Source: Sporosarcina sp. P32b (GTDB lineage Bacteria; Bacillota; Bacilli; Bacillales_A; Planococcaceae). From it: a DNA stretch of 64,000 nucleotides. Shown here piece after piece: positions 27,665 through 38,605 of the stretch (positions are counted from its first letter, which is position 1; every line of letters begins with the position of its first letter). The stretch is taken from NCBI RefSeq assembly GCF_002743335.1, contig NZ_PDZB01000015.1, positions 1 to 64,000 on the forward strand, in the 5' to 3' direction. The notes beneath the pieces were generated by a model. That model was not told the origin of the DNA, did no database searches, and saw nothing but the letters and a program-made list of their open reading frames with translations. Both the position numbers and the translations under genes were made by a program.

Positions 27665-28489
27665 TCAACCCCAAATCCCCTCATAAATGGAACGTAATCC
27701 AAAGATGAGTAAAATGATGCGTATGACTAAAACTACTGTTTCTGACTTCATTTTGCTATTTAAATAGGCTCCTAGCATGCCACCGAAATAGGCTCCCGGC
27801 ACAACAGGAATCGTATAAAGCCATGGTACATGACCGAGTGAAATATGCGAAATCGAGTTGACGATAGCTGATAAGAATACCATGAGCATCGATGTCGCGA
27901 CCGCCACATGTGGTGGGAACAAGAATAGTAAAATCATGGCTGGAACGATCATCGTACCGCCACCGATTCCGAATAACCCTGACGTAAATCCAATGAACAA
28001 CGCCAATAGAATGGCAAACCAAATGGGATATCCATAGATATGCGTTTTACCTTGAGGATCAGTAAACTTGATCTTTTTTCCGTTATCTACAAACCACCTA
28101 ATCGGCTTCAAATATTTCCTCGTTAGTAACAGTGTAGATAAAACAATGAGCAATATACCAAAATATAAATTAAATGATTGCAAACTTACGTTTTTATTGA
28201 CCAATGCACCGAGTACGATACCTGGTATACTCGCAGCAAAAAATAGAAAAGCACTGCGATAATCAATTGTCTTTACCTTCATATAGGATAGTGTCGAGCC
28301 AAGTCCATTCGCAATCATCATGATGACCGACAGGCCAACCACACTTTGCGGTGTAATATCAGGAATCATTCCAAGATTTAATCCGACAAACAATGTGACC
28401 GGAACCAAGATCGTTCCGCCACCAAGACCGGCAATTGAACCGATAATACCGGATGCCAAACCAATTAAGGCGAGTGCTACAAATTCCAT
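27665..28489 (-). CDS. yunE: TauE/SafE family sulfite/anion exporter (YunE)
   Basis: A 274-residue, eight-helix membrane protein. The two halves carry the repeat signature GIIGSIAGLGGGTILVP and SGLFGIGGGTMIVPAM. The family exports sulfite, sulfoacetate or related anions. The start overlaps the yunF stop by one base (TAATG). With a rhodanese operon 1.4 kb away, sulfur handling is plausible. Confidence 0.9.
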   Translation of the reverse strand: MEFVALALIGLASGIIGSIAGLGGGTILVPVTLFVGLNLGMIPDITPQSVVGLSVIMMIANGLGSTLSYMKVKTIDYRSAFLFFAASIPGIVLGALVNKNVSLQSFNLYFGILLIVLSTLLLTRKYLKPIRWFVDNGKKIKFTDPQGKTHIYGYPIWFAILLALFIGFTSGLFGIGGGTMIVPAMILLFLFPPHVAVATSMLMVFLSAIVNSISHISLGHVPWLYTIPVVPGAYFGGMLGAYLNSKMKSETVVLVIRIILLIFGLRSIYEGIWG

Positions 28490-29349
28490 TAGAGATCCCC
28501 CTCAAATAAATCCATTTGCTTAGTGAGAGGTTGACCGTATTCTAAGTTGAGTAATCCCGCGAATTGTTTGGCATTCTTCGCCGCATGCTGTCCAGAGTTA
28601 TTATTAAAAATGACAAACACTTCTTCTGTCTGCTTCTCTAGATGTGTAACGATGTCACGCATACTCTCTAACTCTTTATCATTATAATCATAAAGATAGC
28701 GGACTTTACGCCATGCTTTACTATCTCCCATCGTATTGACCCAACCTTTATCATTACGTCCATGGAGTCGTAACAGCACTTTCCGGTCTGTCGCAACGGG
28801 GACAAGCGGCACACTTCCATCACCTACTTGCGGCTCATCACAGACCACATGGATGACGTGTAAGCTCTTCAGAAAATCGAGTGTTTTTTCTCGATATGCT
28901 GGAGAGTACCACGTTTGATTGCGGAACTCCACTGCTATCGGTAATGGCTGTAATTGTTCATGCACATAGCGAATGCGATCCACGTTTTCTTTCTTGCAGT
29001 CAAACCAAGGTGGAAACTGCACAAGTACCATCGCAAGCTTTCCTGCCTCAACAAACGACGTTAGCGACAGCTTAAACAGCGAGAACATCTCTTCTTCAGA
29101 ATCATAGGGAATCTTCCCACGCTGATGACCTGTAATGCCCTGATACGCTTTCACGACGAATTGGAAATTAGCGGGCGTTTCCTCTGTCCACTTATCCATT
29201 ACTTTCTTCGATTGAATCGCATAAAACGTCGAATCTAACTCGACGATTGGAAAGTGCTTACTATAATCTACAAGTTTTTTATTCGCCACTGTATGCTCAT
29301 TATATAGGCTTGGATGGTCTCCCCACCCTGTCAGGCCAACATGTATCAT
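28489..29349 (-). CDS. yunF: DUF72 TIM-barrel protein YunF
   Basis: A 286-residue DUF72 protein. Typical blocks are VGLTGWGDHPSLY, VELDSTFYAIQ, FQFVVKAYQGITG, VEFRNQTW, LRLHGRN and FNNNSGQHAAKNA. DUF72 proteins have a TIM-barrel fold and unknown chemistry. ATG after GAGGAGGG. First gene of yunF-E-D-B. Confidence 0.85.
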   Translation of the reverse strand: MIHVGLTGWGDHPSLYNEHTVANKKLVDYSKHFPIVELDSTFYAIQSKKVMDKWTEETPANFQFVVKAYQGITGHQRGKIPYDSEEEMFSLFKLSLTSFVEAGKLAMVLVQFPPWFDCKKENVDRIRYVHEQLQPLPIAVEFRNQTWYSPAYREKTLDFLKSLHVIHVVCDEPQVGDGSVPLVPVATDRKVLLRLHGRNDKGWVNTMGDSKAWRKVRYLYDYNDKELESMRDIVTHLEKQTEEVFVIFNNNSGQHAAKNAKQFAGLLNLEYGQPLTKQMDLFEGDL

Positions 29350-29479
29350 GGAAAGCCCTCCTCTTTTTATCTTTAGCTTAGTGTATCATATCTTATGTAT
29401 TATCGGAAAAATCGTACGTACTGACTTGGCTTTCCCCTCAACTGGATTTTGCTGAATCAACTCGATTTCATTACCAAGT

Positions 29480-29518
29480 AAAAAAGCGTCTCGAGATAGG
29501 ATCCTCGAAACGCTTCTT
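29480..29518 (-). terminator. Terminator of the grx-rhodanese operon
   Basis: On the minus strand AAGCGTTTCGAG pairs with CTCGAGACGCTT and continues into TTTT. Confidence 0.8.
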
Positions 29519-29524
29519 CTATAA

Positions 29525-29878
29525 TTAGCCTTGCCACGCGCTCATTCCACCGCGTACATTCGTTACATTCACGAACCCTGCCTTCTTCAGCTGTGTTGCC
29601 GCATTTGAACTGCGCATGCCGCTTTGACAGATAACAATGACTTCTTGATCTTTCTTCAATGTTCCCATTTTATTCGAAAGCACATTTAATGGGATATTCT
29701 TAAATTGCTGTATATGGCGCCCTTTGTATTCAGCAGGTGAACGTACATCGATCAACTGGACGTTTTGATCTTTTAGTCTATCTTTTAATTGTTCAGTTGA
29801 AATTGTTTGCACACCTTTTGCAGGCTTCATTCGCCAAACTACTAAGCCGACGACAAGTGCTATGATGATCCATCCCAT
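29525..29878 (-). CDS. Membrane-anchored single-domain rhodanese
   Basis: A 117-residue protein: one N-terminal helix (residues 2-17), then a rhodanese domain with LIDVRSPAEYKGRHI and the active loop CQSGMRS holding the persulfide cysteine. It likely moves sulfane sulfur at the inner membrane face. GGAGGCACC precedes the ATG. It is third in an operon with a glutaredoxin and a 50-residue membrane peptide. Confidence 0.9.
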   Translation of the reverse strand: MGWIIIALVVGLVVWRMKPAKGVQTISTEQLKDRLKDQNVQLIDVRSPAEYKGRHIQQFKNIPLNVLSNKMGTLKKDQEVIVICQSGMRSSNAATQLKKAGFVNVTNVRGGMSAWQG

Positions 29879-29893
29879 AATTGGTGCCTCCTA

Positions 29894-30046
29894 TTAGTGA
29901 GTCCATTCTCTAATGACGAGGATTACACCCATCACCATAAACGCTAGGTTGCCAATACAAAAGCGCGGAAATAACTTCTTTTCCATATTTTCGGCTGATT
30001 GAATTGTACAGCTTCGCTTGAATACAATCTGTTTGAATTTATTCAT
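29894..30046 (-). CDS. 50-residue membrane peptide between glutaredoxin and rhodanese
   Basis: Short frame starting MNKFKQIVFKRS and ending REWTH, with a helix FCIGNLAFMVMGVILVI. Its ATG overlaps the glutaredoxin stop as ATGA, and the rhodanese ribosome site follows its stop by a few bases, which argues that it is translated. I do not recognise the family. It has two cysteines. Confidence 0.6.
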   Translation of the reverse strand: MNKFKQIVFKRSCTIQSAENMEKKLFPRFCIGNLAFMVMGVILVIREWTH

Positions 30047-30279
30047 GCATCCAGTGCAGCGTGAATACTTGCTGGGTCAAAGCCAATAATCCATTTCCCA
30101 TTCAACTGCGTTTGTGGAACGCCCATTTGTCCCGTTAACTCCATCAAACGCTCTCCCTCTGCCGGATTCGTAGAAACATTAATCGTCTCGTAAGGTACAT
30201 GGATTTCGTCTAGATAATTCGTCATCATCGTACAATACGGACAAGTAGATGATACATATACAGTTGCTTTTTCAGACAT
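30043..30279 (-). CDS. Glutaredoxin family protein
   Basis: A 78-residue glutaredoxin with STCPYCTMM (CPYC active site), the cis-proline block MGVPQTQLNGKWIIGFDP. The start is ATG at 30279 after GGAAGGGAGC; a longer open frame upstream runs through the promoter and is not coding. First gene of the operon with the 50-aa peptide and rhodanese. Confidence 0.9.
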   Translation of the reverse strand: MSEKATVYVSSTCPYCTMMTNYLDEIHVPYETINVSTNPAEGERLMELTGQMGVPQTQLNGKWIIGFDPASIHAALDA

Positions 30280-30312
30280 GTAAAAAGCTCCCTTCCATTC
30301 GTTTATATATGT

Positions 30313-30341
30313 ATTATATACCCCTCTAGGTATAAAATCAA
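30313..30341 (-). promoter_or_regulatory. SigA promoter with CsoR/CstR-like operator in its spacer
   Basis: Minus strand: -35 TTGATT (30336-30341), 17-bp spacer, -10 TATAAT (30313-30318). The spacer contains TATACC-TAGAGG-GGTATA (30317-30334), a G/C-tract inverted repeat like operators of the CsoR/CstR repressor family. It drives the glutaredoxin-rhodanese operon. Confidence 0.7.
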
Positions 30342-30361
30342 TGAATTGATTTAGCGTTAGG

Positions 30362-30763
30362 ATGGCACTTAGTGTTCTTGAAATACATGCTAATAAAAAG
30401 AGTGAATGGATGAAAATGAGCGACGTTCTATTACAACAAATATTTAGCGAAATGAAAAGCATTAAAACTGACGTCTCTGTGATTAAGTCAGATGTTGGGA
30501 CACTTAAGTCGAATGTCGATGCCCTCAATACAGAAATGTTAGAAGTGAAAAAGAAACAACAACTGACTGATAAGCGCTTGTCTTCAATTGAAAGTAAACA
30601 GGATATTATCTACAAGCAAATTGGATCTTTATCTGAACCACAAATGAAAACCCTCTCCTTACTCAAACAACTCCAATTAGATGTAGAATTCAGCTATCAA
30701 AAGACCGCGATGAATGATTTAAAAATCAGCCGTATTGAAACGCATTCCGTTCACAACTACTAA
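30362..30763 (+). CDS. Short coiled-coil protein of unknown function
   Basis: At most 133 residues, mostly one heptad-repeat coiled coil (IKTDVSVIKSDVGTLKSNVD and following). Methionines at codons 1, 17 and 19 are possible starts; none has a strong ribosome site. It is followed by a good terminator, which supports expression. The end ISRIETHSVHNY is typical of small Bacillales coiled-coil proteins that I cannot name. Confidence 0.5.
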   Translation: MALSVLEIHANKKSEWMKMSDVLLQQIFSEMKSIKTDVSVIKSDVGTLKSNVDALNTEMLEVKKKQQLTDKRLSSIESKQDIIYKQIGSLSEPQMKTLSLLKQLQLDVEFSYQKTAMNDLKISRIETHSVHNY

Positions 30764-30775
30764 GTAAGCAAATAA

Positions 30776-30812
30776 AAAACAAGCGTGTCAGAATCGACAT
30801 ACTTGTTTTTTA
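30776..30812. terminator. Bidirectional terminator, coiled-coil gene and nitronate monooxygenase
   Basis: AAAACAAGCGTGTC pairs with GACATACTTGTTTTTT; T-runs exist on both strands. Confidence 0.8.
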
Positions 30813-30840
30813 TCGCGATACGATTCACTTTTTCTCCATA

Positions 30841-31818
30841 TTACCTGCTCGCTGTGTTCACTCTATCTCCAACTAGCTTATCCTTTGCCTCGTTGTATTG
30901 CTGCGCTAATTGTGCAACATAATCTTTTGTCGGTTGTACTTTATCGACCACACCGATTCCTTGTCCACAGCCCCAAATATCCTTCCAAGCTTTTTGACCC
31001 GCATCTCCACCAAAATTCATTTTACTTGGATCACTTTCAGGCAAGTTCTCTGGATCTAAGCCCGATGCACGGATCGATGCAGCCAGATAATTTCCGTGTA
31101 TTCCGGTGAAATAATTACTATATACAATGTCATCCGAAGTTGCGTCCACGATGGCCTGTTTGTATTCTTCAACTGCTCTTGCTTCCTCAGTGGCGATGAA
31201 TGGAGACCCGATATACGCAAAGTCTGCTCCCATTGCTTCAGCAGCTAATACGCTACCGCCAGTTGCTATAGAACCTCCAAGTGCTAGTGGACCATCAAAC
31301 CATTCACGGATTTCTTGAACGAGTGCGAACGGACTTTTTGGACCCGCGTGCCCGCCTGCTCCTGCTGCTACGGCGATTAATCCATCCGCCCCTTTTTCAA
31401 TAGCTTTCTTGGCAAACATATTATTAATGACATCATGCAAAACAATCCCGCCGTAACTATGTGCAGCCTCGTAGACATCTTCTCTTGCACCTAGAGATGT
31501 AATAATGATAGGAACTTTATACTTCACACACAGCTCCATATCTTCTTGTAATCTTTCATTGGACCGATGAACGATTTGGTTAATCGCAAAGGGTGCAGCT
31601 GGTTTAGTAGGATTTTTTGCATTATAATCCGCTAATTCTTCCGTAATCTCAATCAACCACTCTTCGAATTGCGCAACCGGTCTCGCATTTAATGAAGGCA
31701 TAGAACCGATTACTCCTGCTTTACACTGCTCAATTACCGTCTTAGGATTACTAATAATAAACATTGGGGAAGCAATCACCGGAAGACTCATACTTTTTTT
31801 CAATTCTACTAGATTCAT
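30841..31818 (-). CDS. Nitronate monooxygenase / 2-nitropropane dioxygenase family
   Basis: A 325-residue FMN-dependent TIM-barrel enzyme; blocks seen are LPVIASPMFIISNP, AGVIGSMP, GADGLIAVAAGAGGHAG (FMN phosphate site) and GGSIATGGSVLAA. The family oxidises alkyl nitronates such as propionate-3-nitronate. The ATG at 31818 comes after AAAGGAG. It is divergent from nothing but lies downstream of marR and has its own promoter overlapped by a palindrome (31915-31934). Confidence 0.85.
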   Translation of the reverse strand: MNLVELKKSMSLPVIASPMFIISNPKTVIEQCKAGVIGSMPSLNARPVAQFEEWLIEITEELADYNAKNPTKPAAPFAINQIVHRSNERLQEDMELCVKYKVPIIITSLGAREDVYEAAHSYGGIVLHDVINNMFAKKAIEKGADGLIAVAAGAGGHAGPKSPFALVQEIREWFDGPLALGGSIATGGSVLAAEAMGADFAYIGSPFIATEEARAVEEYKQAIVDATSDDIVYSNYFTGIHGNYLAASIRASGLDPENLPESDPSKMNFGGDAGQKAWKDIWGCGQGIGVVDKVQPTKDYVAQLAQQYNEAKDKLVGDRVNTASR

Positions 31819-31914
31819 CAATAACACTCTCCTTTTATCGTAAGCGCTTTCAAATTGTATTCAGTGTCTGTCAAGAACGTCCACTCTCCGCTCTTCATAA
31901 CTACCAAATCTTTG

Positions 31915-31960
31915 ATACATGTATATACATGTATTTTACTTGATTTTTTTGAGTTGTCAA
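31915..31960 (-). promoter_or_regulatory. Promoter of nitronate monooxygenase with 20-bp palindromic operator
   Basis: Minus strand: -35 TTGACA (31955-31960), 16-bp spacer, -10 TAAAAT (31933-31938), then the perfect palindrome ATACATGTATATACATGTAT (31915-31934) at the expected start site. A near copy lies at 32601-32620. Confidence 0.75.
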
Positions 31961-31968
31961 TCAATTTA

Positions 31969-31986
31969 TGAATGAATGTTCATTTT
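31969..31986. promoter_or_regulatory. FadR-box-like sequence upstream of nitronate monooxygenase
   Basis: TGAATGA-ATGT-TCATTTT differs from the FadR consensus TGAATGA-N4-TCATTCA only in the last two bases. It lies just upstream of the -35 box. Confidence 0.4.
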
Positions 31987-32459
31987 TATGTGGATGAACT
32001 TTTGAAGTTGTCTATCACATTTTGTAATGCGTCCAACTTCTCCAGTAAACCCATATACTCTGCTTTACCGATAGAACCTTCAATTTCTTCCTGTACTCGT
32101 ATCCAAATAGGCGTAGCGTCATTTAATTTTTCGTACCCTAATTCCGTTATCGTGACTACTTTTGTTCGTGAGTCTTGCTCTGCCCTTTTGATTTGTACAT
32201 ATCCTGAATCATTTAAAATATTCAAGTTACGTGTTACGGTCGTTTGATCCAACAACATTATCTCGCCCAATTTACTAATCGAAATATCGGGTGAAGTATA
32301 AATATTTCCAAGCATATAATACTGGGTGATTTTCAATCCCGTAGGTTTCAACAGATGATTGTACAATTGCGTAAGTGAACCCGATACCGTACGCAGATTA
32401 GCACTGGCGCATACGTCAATAATATAAGCTGCTTGCTCCTGATCCAAATCTTTTTTCAT
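31986..32459 (-). CDS. MarR family transcriptional regulator
   Basis: A 157-residue winged-helix repressor. LGEIMLLDQTTVTRNLNIL is the recognition helix region and SRTKVVTITELG is the wing. The start is ATG at 32459 after GGAAGGGG. A TACATGTA-centred palindrome is at 32537-32546 in its own upstream region. It probably controls itself, the nitronate monooxygenase and the thioesterase. The ligand is unknown. Confidence 0.85.
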   Translation of the reverse strand: MKKDLDQEQAAYIIDVCASANLRTVSGSLTQLYNHLLKPTGLKITQYYMLGNIYTSPDISISKLGEIMLLDQTTVTRNLNILNDSGYVQIKRAEQDSRTKVVTITELGYEKLNDATPIWIRVQEEIEGSIGKAEYMGLLEKLDALQNVIDNFKSSST

Positions 32460-32536
32460 GAGATGCACCCCTTCCTAAAAAATGAATATAGCCATGTTTC
32501 AGCTATCCTTGACAATTTATCCTATTCTAGATTAGT

Positions 32537-32546
32537 CTACATGTAG
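32537..32546. promoter_or_regulatory. Short palindrome CTACATGTAG upstream of marR
   Basis: A ten-base palindrome containing TACATGTA, the same core as the two longer sites on either side. Possible autoregulation site. Confidence 0.4.
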
Positions 32547-32600
32547 CATATTAACTTTTGCGTTGGTTTCTCGATAGACTGAGTAGTATGCTCCAACTGT

Positions 32601-32620
32601 ATGTATGTATATACATGTAT
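32601..32620 (+). promoter_or_regulatory. Second MarR-type palindrome, upstream of the thioesterase
   Basis: ATGTATGTATATACATGTAT differs from the site at 31915-31934 at two positions. It lies 33 bp before the thioesterase start. I did not find a convincing -35/-10 pair beside it. Confidence 0.65.
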
Positions 32621-32653
32621 TGGTAGTATATCATGGAAATGGGGGTAAAGAGG

Positions 32654-33079
32654 ATGATGAAAGAACTTAATTTATTGGACGGTATTGATTTGGAACAGAC
32701 GCTGATTGGTGCATTGGGAATTAGCTTTAAAGAACTAGATCCCGACAAAGTCGTCTGTGAAATGCCAGTTGGACCGAAAACTGTTCAGCCTATGGGATTA
32801 CTACATGGTGGCGCTTCAGTAGCACTCGCTGAAACAGCTGCTAGTATTGCCGCTGCCTTAAACGTAAATCCCGAAACACATTATCCCGTTGGCCTCGAAA
32901 TTAATGCGAATCATATACGAGGTAAACAGGATGGTGTGGTGACTGCTACTGCCATCCCTTTTCACAAAGGGCGTACATCGATGGTATGGGATATTCAAAT
33001 CACGGATGAAGAAGAAAAATTAATTAGTGTTTCTAGATGCACGATTGCAATTGTTGAGAAGAGAAAAGATAGACTATAA
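32654..33079 (+). CDS. Hot-dog fold thioesterase (PaaI/MenI-like)
   Basis: About 141 residues. The active-site block GLLHGGASVALAETAAS contains the HGG and the acidic catalytic residue of the 4HBT-II/PaaI family. VGLEINANHIRG and GRTSMVWDIQI follow. It hydrolyses an acyl- or aryl-CoA thioester; DHNA-CoA (menaquinone) or phenylacetyl-CoA-type substrates are possible. ATG at 32654 is taken because GGGGGT lies seven bases before; earlier methionines exist. Confidence 0.85.
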   Translation: MMKELNLLDGIDLEQTLIGALGISFKELDPDKVVCEMPVGPKTVQPMGLLHGGASVALAETAASIAAALNVNPETHYPVGLEINANHIRGKQDGVVTATAIPFHKGRTSMVWDIQITDEEEKLISVSRCTIAIVEKRKDRL

Positions 33080-33089
33080 AAAATGTCTA

Positions 33090-33132
33090 CAAAAAAACCT
33101 GCCGCATCATGTAGATGCGTGCAGGTTTTTGT
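33090..33132. terminator. Bidirectional terminator, thioesterase and suf operon
   Basis: AAAACCTGCCGCATC pairs with GATGCGTGCAGGTTTTT. Confidence 0.9.
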
Positions 33133-33136
33133 TGTT

Positions 33137-34534
33137 TTATCCGATGGAACCTTCCATCTCGAACTTGATCAAACGGTTCATCTCTACCGCATACTCCATC
33201 GGTAGTTCTTTCGTGAATGGCTCGATGAAGCCCATAACGATCATTTCTGTTGCTTCCAATTCAGGAATACCACGGCTCATCAAATAGAAGAGCTGTTCTT
33301 CAGAAACTTTTGATACTTTTGCTTCGTGTTCCAATGAAATATTGTTGTTCAAAATTTCATTGTATGGAATCGTATCTGAAGTAGATAGCTTATCCATGAT
33401 CAACGTATCACACTCAATGTTGGCACGAGCTCCGTCCGCATTACGTCCGAAGTGGACAATTCCGCGATACGTTACTTTTCCGCCGTGTTGAGAGATTGAT
33501 TTTGAAACAATAGTAGAAGACGTGTTAGGTGCCAAGTGCATCATTTTCGCGCCGGCATCCTGGTGCTGTCCTTTACCTGCTAATGCGATGGATAGAGTCA
33601 GACCACGTGAGCCTTCACCTTTTAGGATGACTGCTGGGTACTTCATCGTCAATTTAGAACCAATGTTACCATCAATCCATTCCATTGTCGCATTCTCTTC
33701 ACAGATTGCACGCTTCGTTACCAAGTTGTAGACGTTGTTCGCCCAGTTTTGGATTGTCGTGTAACGGCAATATGCATCTTTTTTGATAATGATTTCAACA
33801 ACCGCACTGTGTAGTGAGTTCGTTGTATAAACAGGCGCTGTACAACCTTCTACGTAGTGAACGCTTGCGCCTTCGTCTACGATGATCATTGTACGCTCGA
33901 ACTGTCCCATGTTTTCCGAGTTAATACGGAAATAGGCTTGTAGCGGTGTTTCTACTTTTACGCCAGGTGGTACATAGATAAATGATCCACCAGACCATAC
34001 AGCAGAGTTTAACGCTGAGAATTTATTATCTGAGTTAGGAATTACCGTACCCCAATACTTTTTGAACAACTCTTCGTTTTCACGAAGTGCAGAATCTGTG
34101 TCTTTAAAGACAATTCCTAGATCCGTTAGTTCTTCTTTCATATTGTGGTAAACCACTTCCGATTCATACTGTGCAGATACACCTGCCAAGTATTTTTGTT
34201 CTGCTTCAGGAATACCTAGTTTATCAAACGTACGCTTGATTTCTTCAGGTACTTCATCCCAAGAAGTTTCTGCACCTTCAGATGGTTTTACGTAGTACGT
34301 GATTTCATCAAATTTCAATGAATTCAAGTCTCCGCCCCATTGTGGCATTGGCTTACTGTAGAAGATCTCAAGAGATTTCAGACGGTAATCCAACATCCAT
34401 TGTGGTTCATTTTTCATTCCAGAAATTTCTTCTACGATTTCGCGTGTCAGTCCACGTTCTGAACGGAACACCGAAACGTCCTTATCACTGAAACCATATT
34501 TGTAATCGCCGATTTCCGGCATCTGTTTTGCCAT
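33137..34534 (-). CDS. sufB: Fe-S assembly scaffold SufB
   Basis: A 465-residue beta-helix scaffold subunit of SufBCD, where clusters are built. Conserved blocks: [32 protein letters not shown] (cysteine), [31 protein letters not shown]. Last gene of sufCDSUB. ATG after GACGGAGGAA. Confidence 0.95.
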   Translation of the reverse strand: MAKQMPEIGDYKYGFSDKDVSVFRSERGLTREIVEEISGMKNEPQWMLDYRLKSLEIFYSKPMPQWGGDLNSLKFDEITYYVKPSEGAETSWDEVPEEIKRTFDKLGIPEAEQKYLAGVSAQYESEVVYHNMKEELTDLGIVFKDTDSALRENEELFKKYWGTVIPNSDNKFSALNSAVWSGGSFIYVPPGVKVETPLQAYFRINSENMGQFERTMIIVDEGASVHYVEGCTAPVYTTNSLHSAVVEIIIKKDAYCRYTTIQNWANNVYNLVTKRAICEENATMEWIDGNIGSKLTMKYPAVILKGEGSRGLTLSIALAGKGQHQDAGAKMMHLAPNTSSTIVSKSISQHGGKVTYRGIVHFGRNADGARANIECDTLIMDKLSTSDTIPYNEILNNNISLEHEAKVSKVSEEQLFYLMSRGIPELEATEMIVMGFIEPFTKELPMEYAVEMNRLIKFEMEGSIG

Positions 34535-34576
34535 TACTATTCCTCCGTCCCATAATTGCTCGTACTATGGCCAAGG

Positions 34577-37540
<2,964 letters not shown>

Positions 37541-37558
37541 TTTGAGTCGTCCCCTTTC

Positions 37559-38338
37559 TTATGCTTCTTGTCCAACAGTTTCGTCTTCAATACCTAGTTC
37601 ATTTTTAATCCAGTCATATCCTTCAACTTCTAGTTTCTTAGCTAATTCAGAACCACCCGTTTTAACAATCTTACCTTGCATGATGATATGCACTTTATCC
37701 GGCTCGATGTAATCTAACAAACGTTGGTAGTGAGTGATAATTAAGCAACCGAAGCCTTCTCCACGCATTTGGTTGATTCCGTTAGAAACAATTTTCAATG
37801 CGTCGATATCTAGACCAGAGTCAATCTCGTCAAGTACTGCGAACTTCGGCTTTAACATCATTAGCTGGAGAATTTCATTACGCTTTTTCTCTCCACCTGA
37901 GAAACCTTCGTTCAAATAACGAGTTGCCATATCTTCTTCCATTTCAAGAACTTCCATCTTGCTATCCATTTCACGAATAAATTTCATCAAAGAAATTTCA
38001 TCGCCTTCTTCACGACGTGCGTTCACTCCAGAACGGAGGAAATCTGCGTTCGTTACGCCAGTGATTTCGCTTGGATATTGCATTGCTAGGAATAGACCAG
38101 CTTTCGCACGCTCATCTACTGCCATTGCTAGTACGTCTTCTCCATCGATTGTGATCGATCCAGAAGTCACTTCATATTTCGGGTGGCCCATGATTGCTGC
38201 TGCAAGCGTAGATTTCCCCGTACCATTGGGACCCATGATTGCATGGATCTCATTTGTATTTATTGTTAAGGTAATACCCTTTAAGATTTCTTTGTCCTCA
38301 ATTTGGACATGAAGATCTTTAATTTCCAAAATTGCCAT
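37559..38338 (-). CDS. sufC: Suf ATPase SufC
   Basis: A 259-residue ABC-type ATPase: Walker A GPNGTGKST, signature FSGGEKKR, Walker B FAVLDEIDSGLD and H-loop ITHYQ. It energises SufBD. The start is ATG at 38338, eight bases after GGAGG; the longer open frame upstream runs through the promoter. First gene of the operon. Confidence 0.95.
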   Translation of the reverse strand: MAILEIKDLHVQIEDKEILKGITLTINTNEIHAIMGPNGTGKSTLAAAIMGHPKYEVTSGSITIDGEDVLAMAVDERAKAGLFLAMQYPSEITGVTNADFLRSGVNARREEGDEISLMKFIREMDSKMEVLEMEEDMATRYLNEGFSGGEKKRNEILQLMMLKPKFAVLDEIDSGLDIDALKIVSNGINQMRGEGFGCLIITHYQRLLDYIEPDKVHIIMQGKIVKTGGSELAKKLEVEGYDWIKNELGIEDETVGQEA

Positions 38339-38402
38339 TCCAATACCTCCAGTATAATCGCGTTGAATGGTTATGATCCATTCTCTATTTAGTATCATTC
38401 TA

Positions 38403-38431
38403 ATCTTAACCCATATTCGGGTTGGTTGCAA
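38403..38431 (-). promoter_or_regulatory. sufC promoter with palindrome in the spacer
   Basis: Minus strand: -35 TTGCAA (38426-38431), 17-bp spacer, -10 TAAGAT (38403-38408). The spacer contains the inverted repeat AACCC-N6-GGGTT (38408-38423), placed as a repressor site would be. Confidence 0.6.
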
Positions 38432-38524
38432 ATCTTTAAGAATCATTACACATATTGATTAATTTCGTCGCCACTACGCAGATGAGTATATTTTTCATGA
38501 CTATTATTTTTCATTTGACAACTA

Positions 38525-38543
38525 GTGAATGAGAATCAATTAA
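38525..38543. promoter_or_regulatory. Weak Fur-box-like sequence
   Basis: GTGAATGAGAATCAATTAA agrees with the 19-bp Fur consensus at 12 positions. It is about 100 bp upstream of the suf promoter. May be chance in AT-rich sequence. Confidence 0.25.
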
Positions 38544-38568
38544 ACCTTAGTACATAAGAATTAGACGG

Positions 38569-38597
38569 CAAAAAAGCCGGTTAAGTAACCGACTTCT
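38569..38597 (-). terminator. Terminator of the DAACS symporter gene
   Basis: On the minus strand AGTCGGTTA and TAACCGGCT pair and are followed by six T. Confidence 0.8.
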
Positions 38598-38605
38598 CTA
38601 CTACT

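Noticed and set aside
30280..30528. 83-codon N-terminal extension of the glutaredoxin
   Set aside because: It covers the promoter and operator, and ATG 30279 has a proper ribosome site.
38525..38543. Fur control of suf
   Set aside because: Only 12 of 19 positions agree and the site is far from the promoter; kept only as a low-confidence feature.
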